Assembly: GCF_030151385.1 (NCBI RefSeq)
Contig: NZ_JASLDS010000048.1
Location: forward strand, 1 to 14,862
From: Soonwooa sp.
GTDB lineage: Bacteria; Bacteroidota; Bacteroidia; Flavobacteriales; Weeksellaceae
DNA: 14,862 bases
Direction of reading: 5' to 3'
The notes under the pieces are model-generated. The model searched no databases and was not told the DNA's origin. It saw nothing but the letters and a program-made list of their open reading frames with translations. A program made the position numbers and the translations under genes. This document shows positions 1-6,966 of the stretch, piece by piece; position 1 is the stretch's first letter, and every line of letters begins with the position of its first letter.

Positions 1-471
1 ACCAAATGTCCAGATGATCTTACGGAAGAAAAAAAACAATATTACATTTCAAGAATAAAACCACAACATTATCAGAAAGTATTTTTCTCCTCTATAGAAT
101 ATGACGAAAATGTAATGAGCATCGACAAATATATGCCAGTCAAAAATTTGGATTATTACGATGTACTTTTGATAACTGGTATTGCTAACCCAACACAAAT
201 TGTAAAAGAAGTCGGCAAATATTCTAAAAAAGTAAAACATCTTAAATACAAAGACCATCACAATTTCTCCGATGATGACATCAAAAAAATTGTGGCAGAA
301 TATAAAAAACTTGGCGAATACAAGATGATTTTAACCACAGAAAAAGATTATGTAAGACTCAAAACTTTTGACTACTTGCGTGACAAAATCTTTTATTGGC
401 CAATTAATGTAGAAATAGACAATCAAGAAGCGTTTAATCAAATAATCAACGATTATGTTAGAAAAAATTAA
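1..471 (+). CDS. lpxK: Tetraacyldisaccharide 4'-kinase, 3' part (LpxK)
   Basis: The reading frame is open from the first base of the window, so the 5' end of the gene is missing; 156 codons remain. LpxK phosphorylates the 4' position of the lipid A disaccharide precursor at the inner membrane. The visible part starts TKCPDDL, matching the (S/T)KCP region of the family, and continues with LLITGIANP, then DHHNFSDDDI, then the C-terminal ILTTEKDYVRL block, all in the family order. The Walker A part would lie upstream, outside the window. The internal ATG at 115 is not the true start, because family motifs precede it. The end overlaps the next gene by 17 bases, so the two are probably co-transcribed and perhaps translationally coupled. 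Confidence 0.9.
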   Translation, partial: TKCPDDLTEEKKQYYISRIKPQHYQKVFFSSIEYDENVMSIDKYMPVKNLDYYDVLLITGIANPTQIVKEVGKYSKKVKHLKYKDHHNFSDDDIKKIVAEYKKLGEYKMILTTEKDYVRLKTFDYLRDKIFYWPINVEIDNQEAFNQIINDYVRKN

Positions 472-1270
472 AGAAACCGCAGCGTTCATCAAAAATATCA
501 TCCAAGACACACCAGACTTTGCAATCGTGTTAGGTTCTGGACTTGGAAAACTTCAAGACGAGGTACAACCTATCCACACCATTGAGTACGAAGACATCCC
601 TAACTTCCCGCAAGTAACGGTTGTTGGTCACGGTGGCAAGTTAATCTACGGAATTCTTGAAGGCAAAAAAGTCTTGATGATGAGTGGTCGTTTTCACTAT
701 TACGAAGGTTATCCAATGGAGACTGTGACTTTCCCTTTCAAAGTTTTCCACTTGTTGGGCATCAAAAATCTATTGTTATCAAACGCTTCGGGCGGTGTTA
801 ATCCTAACTTCCACGTTGGTGATATTATGTTGGTGAAAGATCATATCAACATGATGCCAGAACATCCATTGCGTGGTAAAAACATAGACGAGCTAGGTCC
901 AAGATTTGTGGATATGAGCGAAGCTTACAACAAAAAAATGTTACAAACTGCGCACGATGTTGCCAAAGAAAATAACATTTTGGTACACGAAGGTGTCTAT
1001 GTTGGTTTGCAAGGTCCAACGTTCGAAACGCCGTCTGAGTACGGATTGGTTCGTTTCATCGGAGGCGACGCTGTTGGTATGAGCACAGTTCCGGAAGTTA
1101 TTGTTGCAAAACACATGGGAATGGACGTTTTCTGTATTTCGATTATTACCGATTTGGGTGGTCCCGAAATCGCTTTCGCCGTGTCGCACGAAGAAGTGCT
1201 AAATGCTGCTAACAAAGCAATGCCAGACGTTATCAAAATCGTAAAAGGTTTGGTAAAAAACTACAACTAA
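455..1270 (+). CDS. punA: Purine nucleoside phosphorylase, trimeric (PNP-I/MTAP) family
   Basis: A 271-residue cytoplasmic enzyme of purine salvage that cleaves purine nucleosides with phosphate to the free base and (deoxy)ribose 1-phosphate. Length and motifs fit the low-molecular-mass trimeric family: VLGSGLG (phosphate loop, Ser28), GHGGK (His59), SGRFHYYEGY (Arg79, His81, Tyr83), SNASGG (Ala111), GPTFET (Glu191), GMSTVPE (Met209, Ser210) and SHEEV (His245). The residue matching the base-contacting Asn of human PNP (Asn243) is Asp233 in the string IITDLGG, a change relevant to 6-oxo versus 6-amino purine preference. The ATG at 455 lies inside the end of lpxK and gives a normal N-terminus. 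A terminator follows 21 bases after the stop. The family call is firm; exact substrate range is open. Confidence 0.93.
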   Translation: MLEKIKETAAFIKNIIQDTPDFAIVLGSGLGKLQDEVQPIHTIEYEDIPNFPQVTVVGHGGKLIYGILEGKKVLMMSGRFHYYEGYPMETVTFPFKVFHLLGIKNLLLSNASGGVNPNFHVGDIMLVKDHINMMPEHPLRGKNIDELGPRFVDMSEAYNKKMLQTAHDVAKENNILVHEGVYVGLQGPTFETPSEYGLVRFIGGDAVGMSTVPEVIVAKHMGMDVFCISIITDLGGPEIAFAVSHEEVLNAANKAMPDVIKIVKGLVKNYN

Positions 1271-1291
1271 AAGTTTTAAAACATAATATAG

Positions 1292-1320
1292 ATGCACTCA
1301 ATTTTTTGGGTGCATTTTTA
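1292..1320 (+). terminator. Rho-independent terminator after punA
   Basis: A ten-base-pair stem (1292-1301 with 1306-1315, one G-T wobble) closes a TTTT loop and runs into a short T-rich tail. It sits just after the punA stop codon and would end the lpxK-punA transcript. Confidence 0.8.
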
Positions 1321-1323
1321 TTT

Positions 1324-1379
1324 GGGCGCCATTTCCGCCTACGGTTCCCGCTTTTGTGATATTGGGGCGCAAATCCCGC
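1324..1379. repeat. Short GC-rich patch with a diverged direct repeat
   Basis: Two 15-base copies (1324-1338 and 1365-1379), both starting GGGCGC and ending CCGC, agree at 12 of 15 positions with an offset of 41 bases. The patch is clearly richer in G+C than its surroundings. Between the copies is TTCCCGCTTT, a ten-base string that recurs at 14249-14258 in the repeat tract at the other end of the window. It looks like a remnant of an interspersed intergenic element; this is inferred from composition and the shared string only. Confidence 0.4.
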
Positions 1380-1447
1380 GTTCTTAGCCAATTTCGATGA
1401 TAGAATTTAATTATCATTTAATAAGAAATAGCAAAGCAATAATTCTT

Positions 1448-1455
1448 TAATTTTG
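1448..1455 (+). promoter_or_regulatory. Probable -7 promoter box (TAATTTTG)
   Basis: Exact match to the Bacteroidota -7 consensus TAnnTTTG, ending 19 bases before the ATG at 1475. No convincing TTTG-type -33 element is visible at the usual distance upstream. The expected transcription start is around 1460, giving a leader of about 15 bases. Confidence 0.55.
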
Positions 1456-1474
1456 CAGCACAACAATTAGAACA

Positions 1475-2002
1475 ATGAAGAAGATTTTTAGCATCCTTAG
1501 TTTATTTATCCTTGCTTTGGGATATTCTCAAAAAATACCAGCTGTTAACAAAACAAGTTTTAGCAAAGAAGCTTTAGCCGAAAAAATGCAAGATGAAGAT
1601 GGCAAAACAATCAGTGTAAAAGAAATTTTATCCCAATATAAAGGAAAAGTTGTCCTCATCGATTTTTGGGCAAGTTGGTGTAAAGACTGTCTTTTAGCCA
1701 TTCCAAAATCAAATGAACTGGCAGAAAAAAATCCAAATATTCAGTTTTTATATTTTTCGTTAGAGCGCAACAAAGATGCTTTTGACCACAGCATTGACCG
1801 ATTTAACATGAAAGACAAAGAAAATTTTTGGTTCGCTTCTGGTTGGAAGAATTCATTTAATGATTATATTGAGCTTAACTGGATTCCAAGATTTATGGTG
1901 GTTGACCAAACTTCAAAAATTGCAAAATATTATGCAATTTCACCAGAAGACCCAGACATTCAAACTACAATTGACAAACTTATAAAACCAAACTCAAATT
2001 AA
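1475..2002 (+). CDS. Exported thioredoxin-fold protein, TlpA/ResA-like
   Basis: A 175-residue protein with a lysine start and hydrophobic stretch (residues 1-19, likely cut in GYSQ-K), so it should act in the periplasm. The thioredoxin core follows: KGKVVLIDFWASWC with the redox pair Cys69-x-x-Cys72 (CKDC), then the conserved cis-proline in WIPRF (Pro138), then MVVDQ. This is the typical layout of TlpA/ResA-type thiol-disulfide oxidoreductases that reduce or rearrange disulfides of exported proteins or apocytochrome c. The partner is unknown, and there is no cytochrome maturation gene nearby. It seems to be a single-gene unit with its own -7 box and terminator. Family call strong; specific role unknown. 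Confidence 0.85.
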   Translation: MKKIFSILSLFILALGYSQKIPAVNKTSFSKEALAEKMQDEDGKTISVKEILSQYKGKVVLIDFWASWCKDCLLAIPKSNELAEKNPNIQFLYFSLERNKDAFDHSIDRFNMKDKENFWFASGWKNSFNDYIELNWIPRFMVVDQTSKIAKYYAISPEDPDIQTTIDKLIKPNSN

Positions 2003-2017
2003 CATTTGAGTTTTTTT
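1990..2017 (+). terminator. Terminator hairpin enclosing the stop codon
   Basis: A perfect ten-base-pair stem (AAACTCAAAT at 1990-1999 with ATTTGAGTTT at 2004-2013) has a four-base loop TAAC and is followed by more T residues to 2017. The TAA stop codon of the thioredoxin-like gene (2000-2002) lies in the loop, so the last four sense codons form the left arm. Confidence 0.8.
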
Positions 2018-2129
2018 ATTCCCAAAAATTAATCCAAATACAACTTAGATTTAACTCAAAAATATTTTTAGAATTTAAAAACAAATTCAAAATCTAGCCA
2101 TTCAAAAATGTTTTAAAATTGAGAAAAAA

Positions 2130-3359
2130 CTACTCATAACGTAAAGCTTCGATTGGGTCAAGTTTGGACGCTTTCAAAGCAGGATAATAACCGAAGAATA
2201 CACCTGTAATTGCGCACACCAAAAACGATAGAACAATCGATGATTCCGTAATATAAGTTGGCCAAGCTAAAAACTGTGTCACCAACTTTGCGGAAACAAT
2301 TCCGAGAATAACGCCGAGCACGCCACCCGTTAAACTTATCAAAATCGCTTCAATCAGAAACTGCATCAAAATATCTTTGCCTCGTGCACCAATCGACATC
2401 CGAAGACCAATTTCTTTAGTTCGTTCCGTTACCGAAACATACATAATATTCATAATTCCGATGCCACCAACAACCAAAGAGATTCCTGCAATCGCCGTCA
2501 AAAGTACGGTTAACAATTGACTGGTCGAGCTGATGGTATTTATCAATTCAGCTTGAGTTCTTACCGTAAAGTCATCGTTATTCCCATCCATCGATAGGCG
2601 ATGTTGGCGTCTCAAAATGTTTGAAACTTCATCGGAAGCAGCTGCTGAAGTATTTTCGTTAGCCGAAGCTGCATAAATTGTTTGGACATAGACAATTCCC
2701 AATAATCTTCTTTGCACCGTATTGAAAGGCGCCAAAATAACATCATCTTGGTCTTGCCCAAAAGTATTTTCACCTTTAGAACTTAGCACACCAATAACTT
2801 TCATTGGGATTTTATTAAATCTAATAACCTGCCCTACTGGACTATCTCCATTTGGAAAAAGATTGTTAACAACCGTCTGTCCCAAAAGACAAACTTTGCT
2901 CGCACGTCTAACATCATCATCTGTAAAGGCGATTCCATCGGACAAAGGCCAATCCCGAATATCCAAATAAGAGGGATAGACACCTTGCATTTGCGTTGGC
3001 CAGTTTTGTGCACCATTAATCGACTGTCCATTGGAAGAAACCGCTGGTGAAACGGCTACAACATCGGGTGCTCCTTTTTTAATAGCATCAATATCTGGCA
3101 TTTTCAAAGTTTGCAATCCTGACGAGCCAATCCTTGCGCCACCAGTAACATTGGTATTACTTTGTGGTCGTATGGTTATCATATTAGAACCCATATTGCT
3201 GAGTTGGTCGCTAATACTTTTTTTGGAACCCTCACCAATAGCAGTCATCGCAATCACCGAGCCAACACCAATAATAATACCGAGCATCGTAAGAAAGGCA
3301 CGAAGCTTATTTCGCAATATTGCACGAAAAGCAATTCTGAAAAGATTAACGATATTCAT
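2130..3359 (-). CDS. MacB-type ABC transporter permease
   Basis: A 409-residue inner-membrane protein with the MacB/FtsX layout: one N-terminal membrane segment (about residues 21-43, after FRAILRNKLRAFLT), a periplasmic domain of about 230 residues, then three membrane segments (about 282-308, 333-360, 373-395). The family hallmark VTERTKEIGLR (310-320) and the C-terminal LDPIEALRYE are present. In MacB-type mechanotransmission transporters this subunit couples ATP use in the cytoplasm to opening of a periplasmic adaptor/TolC duct. Here permease and ATPase are separate genes, 11 bases apart, unlike the fused E. coli MacB. It is the last gene of the exporter operon. Substrate unknown; macrolide-like drugs, peptides, lipids or siderophores are all possible for this family. 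Confidence 0.92.
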   Translation of the reverse strand: MNIVNLFRIAFRAILRNKLRAFLTMLGIIIGVGSVIAMTAIGEGSKKSISDQLSNMGSNMITIRPQSNTNVTGGARIGSSGLQTLKMPDIDAIKKGAPDVVAVSPAVSSNGQSINGAQNWPTQMQGVYPSYLDIRDWPLSDGIAFTDDDVRRASKVCLLGQTVVNNLFPNGDSPVGQVIRFNKIPMKVIGVLSSKGENTFGQDQDDVILAPFNTVQRRLLGIVYVQTIYAASANENTSAAASDEVSNILRRQHRLSMDGNNDDFTVRTQAELINTISSTSQLLTVLLTAIAGISLVVGGIGIMNIMYVSVTERTKEIGLRMSIGARGKDILMQFLIEAILISLTGGVLGVILGIVSAKLVTQFLAWPTYITESSIVLSFLVCAITGVFFGYYPALKASKLDPIEALRYE

Positions 3360-3370
3360 AATTCGAGGTT

Positions 3371-4123
3371 CTAATAATCATCACTAACAGGTAAGTTGTC
3401 TAGCATTTCTTTAGCAGATTTTATCTGTTCATTTTTAACATCTCTAACAACTTTTCCGTCTCGCAAAAAAATTGTCCGTTGGCTAAAAGCCGCAATATCT
3501 GGCTCGTGTGTTACAAAAACAATGGTTTTGGATTGTTTGCTATTAAGCTCCTGCATCAAAGCCATAATCTCGTAAGACGTTCTGGTATCCAAATTCCCTG
3601 TTGCTTCGTCTGCCAAAATCATAACTGGCTCATTAACCAAAGCTCTCGCAATCGCAACACGCTGTTGCTGTCCACCAGACATTTGATTGGGAAGATGGTC
3701 CATTCGGTCTTCCAGCTTGACAGCCTTTAAAGCGTTAAGAGAACGCTCGTTTCGCAAATCTGCCGACACTTCAGAATTGTATAACAAAGGCAATTCGACG
3801 TTTTCTTTGGCAGAAGTTCTGGGTAACAAATTGTACGATTGAAACACAAAACCTATTTTATGATTTCGAAGTTGCGCTAACTCGTCCTTTGACAAGGATT
3901 CTACATTAACACCATCCAAAATATAATCGCCAGAAGTCGGTTTGTCGAGACAACCTAAAATATTTAACAAAGTTGATTTCCCCGAGCCACTACTTCCCAT
4001 AATTGTCACGAACTCGCCTTTTTCAATTCGAAAACTAATACCTTTTAGCGCCCGAACAGTTTCTTCGCCCATTCGGAACTCGCGAACCAAATCTCTGACT
4101 TCTAAAATTACATCTGCTGCCAT
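3371..4123 (-). CDS. MacB/LolD-type ABC transporter ATPase
   Basis: A 250-residue nucleotide-binding subunit with every expected motif: Walker A GSSGSGKST (43-51), Q-loop Gln95 in FVFQSYNLLP, signature MSGGQQQR (148-155), Walker B VMILADE (167-173, catalytic Glu173) and switch His206 in THEP. The usual DEPT after Walker B reads DEAT. The insertions and the NLLPRTSAKENVELPLLY region are typical of the MacB/LolD branch. It lies 18 bases after the adaptor gene and 11 bases before the permease gene, so it powers the same tripartite exporter from the cytoplasmic face. A lipoprotein-releasing role (LolD) is less likely because the neighbours are a TolC-like and a MacA-like gene. Confidence 0.95.
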   Translation of the reverse strand: MAADVILEVRDLVREFRMGEETVRALKGISFRIEKGEFVTIMGSSGSGKSTLLNILGCLDKPTSGDYILDGVNVESLSKDELAQLRNHKIGFVFQSYNLLPRTSAKENVELPLLYNSEVSADLRNERSLNALKAVKLEDRMDHLPNQMSGGQQQRVAIARALVNEPVMILADEATGNLDTRTSYEIMALMQELNSKQSKTIVFVTHEPDIAAFSQRTIFLRDGKVVRDVKNEQIKSAKEMLDNLPVSDDY

Positions 4124-4141
4124 TTCATTTTAGTTTTAAAA

Positions 4142-5437
4142 TTAACGAGGTCCGCCACCAGCATTTCCGCCGCCTTGTTTTTTGTTACCGCCACCTCTTT
4201 GTGGCATAAAAGGACTTTTCGCGGAGTTCGAGTTTCCAGATTTAGTATTGCCAATCACTTGATACCCTGTTACAACAACATCTTTCTCATCAAGTCCCGA
4301 AAGGATTTGAGCTTCGGTTTCGTTGTTAAGTCCAACTTCTACAATCTTCTTTTGAAGTGTCATATCTTTTTTAACCCAAACAACAGCATGACTGCTAGCT
4401 CCCGAACTTGTTCCAGATGTTGAACCCGAATTAGTATTCGAAGTTTCTTGCTTATGATGTTGGGATTTATTTTTCTTGCTAGAATCCATTCCTTGCACCT
4501 GATATTTTTGCGCGACCAAAGAATCAGGTTTGAAGCTCAAAGCTTTGGATGGAATTTTAAGCGCCTTAGGAATGTCCAATGTTGCAACAGTTATATTTGC
4601 CGTCATACCTGGTTTTAAAAGAAGTTCGGCATTATTAGCATCAATTATTGTGACATAGTTAACCACATTGGCAGAAACTGTTGGATGGAGCCGTATTTCT
4701 TGCACGACGCCTTCAAACGTTTTATCAGGAAAAGCATCTACCGTAAAAGTCGCTTTTTGTCCCGTTTTAACATTGCCAATATCTGCTTCATCAATAGAAG
4801 CTCGAACTTGCATTTTGGTTAAATCTTTAGCAATACTAAATAATGTCGGTGTACTAAAACTCGCTGCAACCGTTTGTCCCTCACTTACATTACGAGAAAG
4901 GACGGTACCATCAATCGGAGAATAAATATTGGTATATGCCAAATTTTTGTTTGCCGAAGCCAATTGCGCGGTTGTTGCTGCAACATTATCACGAGAAGCA
5001 TTGAATTGATTCATTGCTGCTTCCAAATCTGCTTTGCTAATTGCCCCAACTTTGTAAAGCTGTTGCTGACGATTGTAATTGCTAGTTTGGTAGGCGTAAT
5101 TGCTTTTCATCTGTTGCAAATTAGCTTGTATTTGTGCGGCTTGCGCTGTTAATATCGTTCTGTCTAATTGTGCTAAAAGTTGCCCTTTCTTTACCACCGA
5201 ATTAAAATCGACATAGACCTTATTAATAGTTCCCGAAACTTGTGTACCAACTGCAACGGTATCGACAGGCTGCACCGTTCCTGTAGCCGTAATCGTTGTT
5301 GCAATATCTCCTACAACAGGTTGGGTAGTGTTTAGGTTAATTTCAATTTTCTCTTCGCGACTTCTCCAAAACCAAATTGCACCAATAACAACTGCAATAA
5401 TTGCAATCCAGAGATATGTTTTTTTATTCTTTTTCAT
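4142..5437 (-). CDS. macA: MacA-like periplasmic adaptor (membrane fusion protein)
   Basis: A 431-residue adaptor linking the MacB-type transporter to the outer membrane factor. It starts MKKNKKTYLW, has one membrane anchor (about 8-24), a lipoyl-type half (ATGTVQPVDTVAVGTQVSG), a coiled-coil hairpin (about 95-165, rich in Gln/Ala), the second lipoyl half (IYSPIDGTVLSR), then beta-barrel and membrane-proximal domains (KPGMTANITV). Two low-complexity parts stand out: a Ser/Asn/His/Gln-rich insert (about 316-350) and a Gly-rich tail with RGGG (414-431). The frame is open to 5590, but that longer start would overlap the preceding gene by about 140 bases and put a long segment before the membrane anchor. 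The start at 5437, 10 bases after the preceding stop, is chosen. Confidence 0.9.
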   Translation of the reverse strand: MKKNKKTYLWIAIIAVVIGAIWFWRSREEKIEINLNTTQPVVGDIATTITATGTVQPVDTVAVGTQVSGTINKVYVDFNSVVKKGQLLAQLDRTILTAQAAQIQANLQQMKSNYAYQTSNYNRQQQLYKVGAISKADLEAAMNQFNASRDNVAATTAQLASANKNLAYTNIYSPIDGTVLSRNVSEGQTVAASFSTPTLFSIAKDLTKMQVRASIDEADIGNVKTGQKATFTVDAFPDKTFEGVVQEIRLHPTVSANVVNYVTIIDANNAELLLKPGMTANITVATLDIPKALKIPSKALSFKPDSLVAQKYQVQGMDSSKKNKSQHHKQETSNTNSGSTSGTSSGASSHAVVWVKKDMTLQKKIVEVGLNNETEAQILSGLDEKDVVVTGYQVIGNTKSGNSNSAKSPFMPQRGGGNKKQGGGNAGGGPR

Positions 5438-5447
5438 AATTTCAGTT

Positions 5448-6782
5448 TTATAAAGTAAGAGATTGGCCTGTGTAGAATTCGTAGATTTTTTGGTTGAGAA
5501 CGGCAGAATATTTCGCTTGAATGTAGGCTTGCAAAGCTTGTATATACAAAGACCTTTGTTGTTGCAATGCCACCAAATTAATATTACCAAGTTTTAGCTC
5601 CGCCGTAGAAATGTCGTAAGTTTCTTTATTAATATTGTACTGAACTGCCGCCGCTTTGTATTGTGCAATTGAATTTTCTAAATTAATGTAAGCTTGTTCA
5701 ACTTCTTGGTTGAGAACCGTCTCTGTATTCAGCTTTGTCAATTGCGCTTGCTCAATATTAATTTTTGCCTTTTCGACCGCAGTTTTATAAAGCCTTTGGT
5801 TGTAAATCGGAATCGACAAACTCAAACCAACAGATTGATAAAAATTGTCGCCCCATTGCGTAATAACACCAGTCCCTTGATGGTCAGCAAAAGAAGTGTT
5901 GATGCCACCACCAGCACTTAGAACTGGAAGACCATTGGCTTTAGATTTTTTAAGTTCCGTTTCTGCAATCTCAACACCCAACTGGCTGTTCTCAATTTCT
6001 GGTCGAGACGCTTGTGCTTTTTGTTGAGCATCCTTTAAAGCCAAATCAACATCACCAACATTAACATCCAAGGATTTAACAATCTGAAAATCAAAATCCG
6101 ATGGCAATTGTAGAATTTGTTTAAGATTAACAATATCGCTTCTTAGCTGATTTTGAGCGTTGACAAGATTATATTCGTCGTTGGCAACTTGTGACTGAAA
6201 TTGCAAATAATCTTTCTTAGCAATACTTCCGAATTTATATTGATTCTCAGCTTGCGCCAACTGCGATTTGGTTGTACTCAACAAATTTTGAAGATAGACA
6301 ATGTTCTCTTGCACCATCAAAATATTAAGATAAGCTTCAGCGATATTAATGCTAATATTATTTTCAGCTTCGCTAACGGATAGGTTCGCAGACTTTACTG
6401 AAAGGTCTTTTGACTTGATATTGTTGTTAATATAGCCACTATTATAAAGAACCACAGAGGATGACACGCCAATATTATTAGAAAAATTCGAACGCAGTTG
6501 CAGTTGACTATTATTAACGGAAAGGCTTTCGATACCTTGGGACACACTTCCGCTAAGGCTTGGCAATTTTGAAGCTTTCGCCTGAAGCAAATCTTGTTCA
6601 GCGGATTTTTCGTTAAGTCGTAAACTGTTAATGCTGATATTATGCGCTTTGGCATAAGTAAGACAATCTTGCAAAGTCCATTCTGTTGGCAAATTTTCAC
6701 CAACCTGCGCATGCAATTTGACAATTGTAAAAGAAGAAAAAACCGTAAGCGCAATAATAAATCTAGTAATCCTCATGGTCAT
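5448..6782 (-). CDS. TolC-like outer membrane efflux protein
   Basis: A 444-residue protein with an N-terminal signal peptide (about 1-25, ending KLHA-Q) followed by WTLQDCLTYAKAHN, the usual opening of the outer membrane efflux protein family. Two repeated halves rich in Gln, Ala, Asn and Ser form long helices (for example NIAEAYLNILMVQENI and the later EVEQAYINLENSIAQY), as expected for the TolC helical barrel. It is the first gene of the exporter operon and would form the outer membrane duct joined by the MacA-like adaptor. A second ATG two codons in (6776) also gives a good signal peptide, so the start may be off by six bases. A weak promoter match (TATTGTTG, one mismatch to TAnnTTTG) lies at 6803-6810 on the minus strand. 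No regulator gene is adjacent. Confidence 0.9.
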   Translation of the reverse strand: MTMRITRFIIALTVFSSFTIVKLHAQVGENLPTEWTLQDCLTYAKAHNISINSLRLNEKSAEQDLLQAKASKLPSLSGSVSQGIESLSVNNSQLQLRSNFSNNIGVSSSVVLYNSGYINNNIKSKDLSVKSANLSVSEAENNISINIAEAYLNILMVQENIVYLQNLLSTTKSQLAQAENQYKFGSIAKKDYLQFQSQVANDEYNLVNAQNQLRSDIVNLKQILQLPSDFDFQIVKSLDVNVGDVDLALKDAQQKAQASRPEIENSQLGVEIAETELKKSKANGLPVLSAGGGINTSFADHQGTGVITQWGDNFYQSVGLSLSIPIYNQRLYKTAVEKAKINIEQAQLTKLNTETVLNQEVEQAYINLENSIAQYKAAAVQYNINKETYDISTAELKLGNINLVALQQQRSLYIQALQAYIQAKYSAVLNQKIYEFYTGQSLTL

Positions 6783-6904
6783 TGTTTTTAGAATAACACA
6801 ATCAACAATACATTTTTAATAACATTAAAGCATATTAACAATCAAGCCAAAACCAAATTTAATTAAATAAATCATAAAAATTTAACTTAATTTTTACGAA
6901 AATA

Positions 6905-6922
6905 AAATTTTAATTAAAATTT
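6905..6922. repeat. 18-base perfect AT-only palindrome between tolC-like gene and dinB
   Basis: AAATTTTAATTAAAATTT equals its own reverse complement. It lies in the 184-base divergent intergenic region, about 30 bases before the dinB -7 box. It could be an operator for a dimeric regulator or an AT-rich upstream promoter element; in such AT-rich DNA, chance is also possible. Confidence 0.4.
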
Positions 6923-6952
6923 AAAAAACAGAAAAGCTTTACAAGGAATTCT

Positions 6953-6960
6953 TAAATTTG
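6953..6960 (+). promoter_or_regulatory. -7 promoter box of dinB (TAAATTTG)
   Basis: Exact match to TAnnTTTG, ending only six bases before the dinB ATG at 6967. If transcription starts about five bases after the box, the leader is two or three bases or absent. No clear -33 element is seen. Confidence 0.55.
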
Positions 6961-6966
6961 TAAACA

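Noticed and set aside
115..471. A separate small gene starting at the ATG at 115
   Set aside because: The same frame is open to the window edge and carries LpxK motifs upstream of that ATG, so it is an internal Met.
997..1236. Antisense coding frame inside punA
   Set aside because: It is the shadow of a strongly supported gene and its translation shows no domain or motif. Similar antisense frames in dinB, uup and the exporter genes were dropped for the same reason.
2014..2129. Terminator for the exporter operon
   Set aside because: On the minus strand only a weak AT-rich GAATTT/AAATTC hairpin (about 2069-2088) with a poor T-run is visible; not enough to call.
5438..5590. Longer start for the MacA-like adaptor (51 more residues)
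   Set aside because: It would lie wholly or mostly inside the preceding TolC-like gene and place a Cys/Trp-rich stretch before a normal membrane anchor; the ATG at 5437 gives the usual adaptor start.
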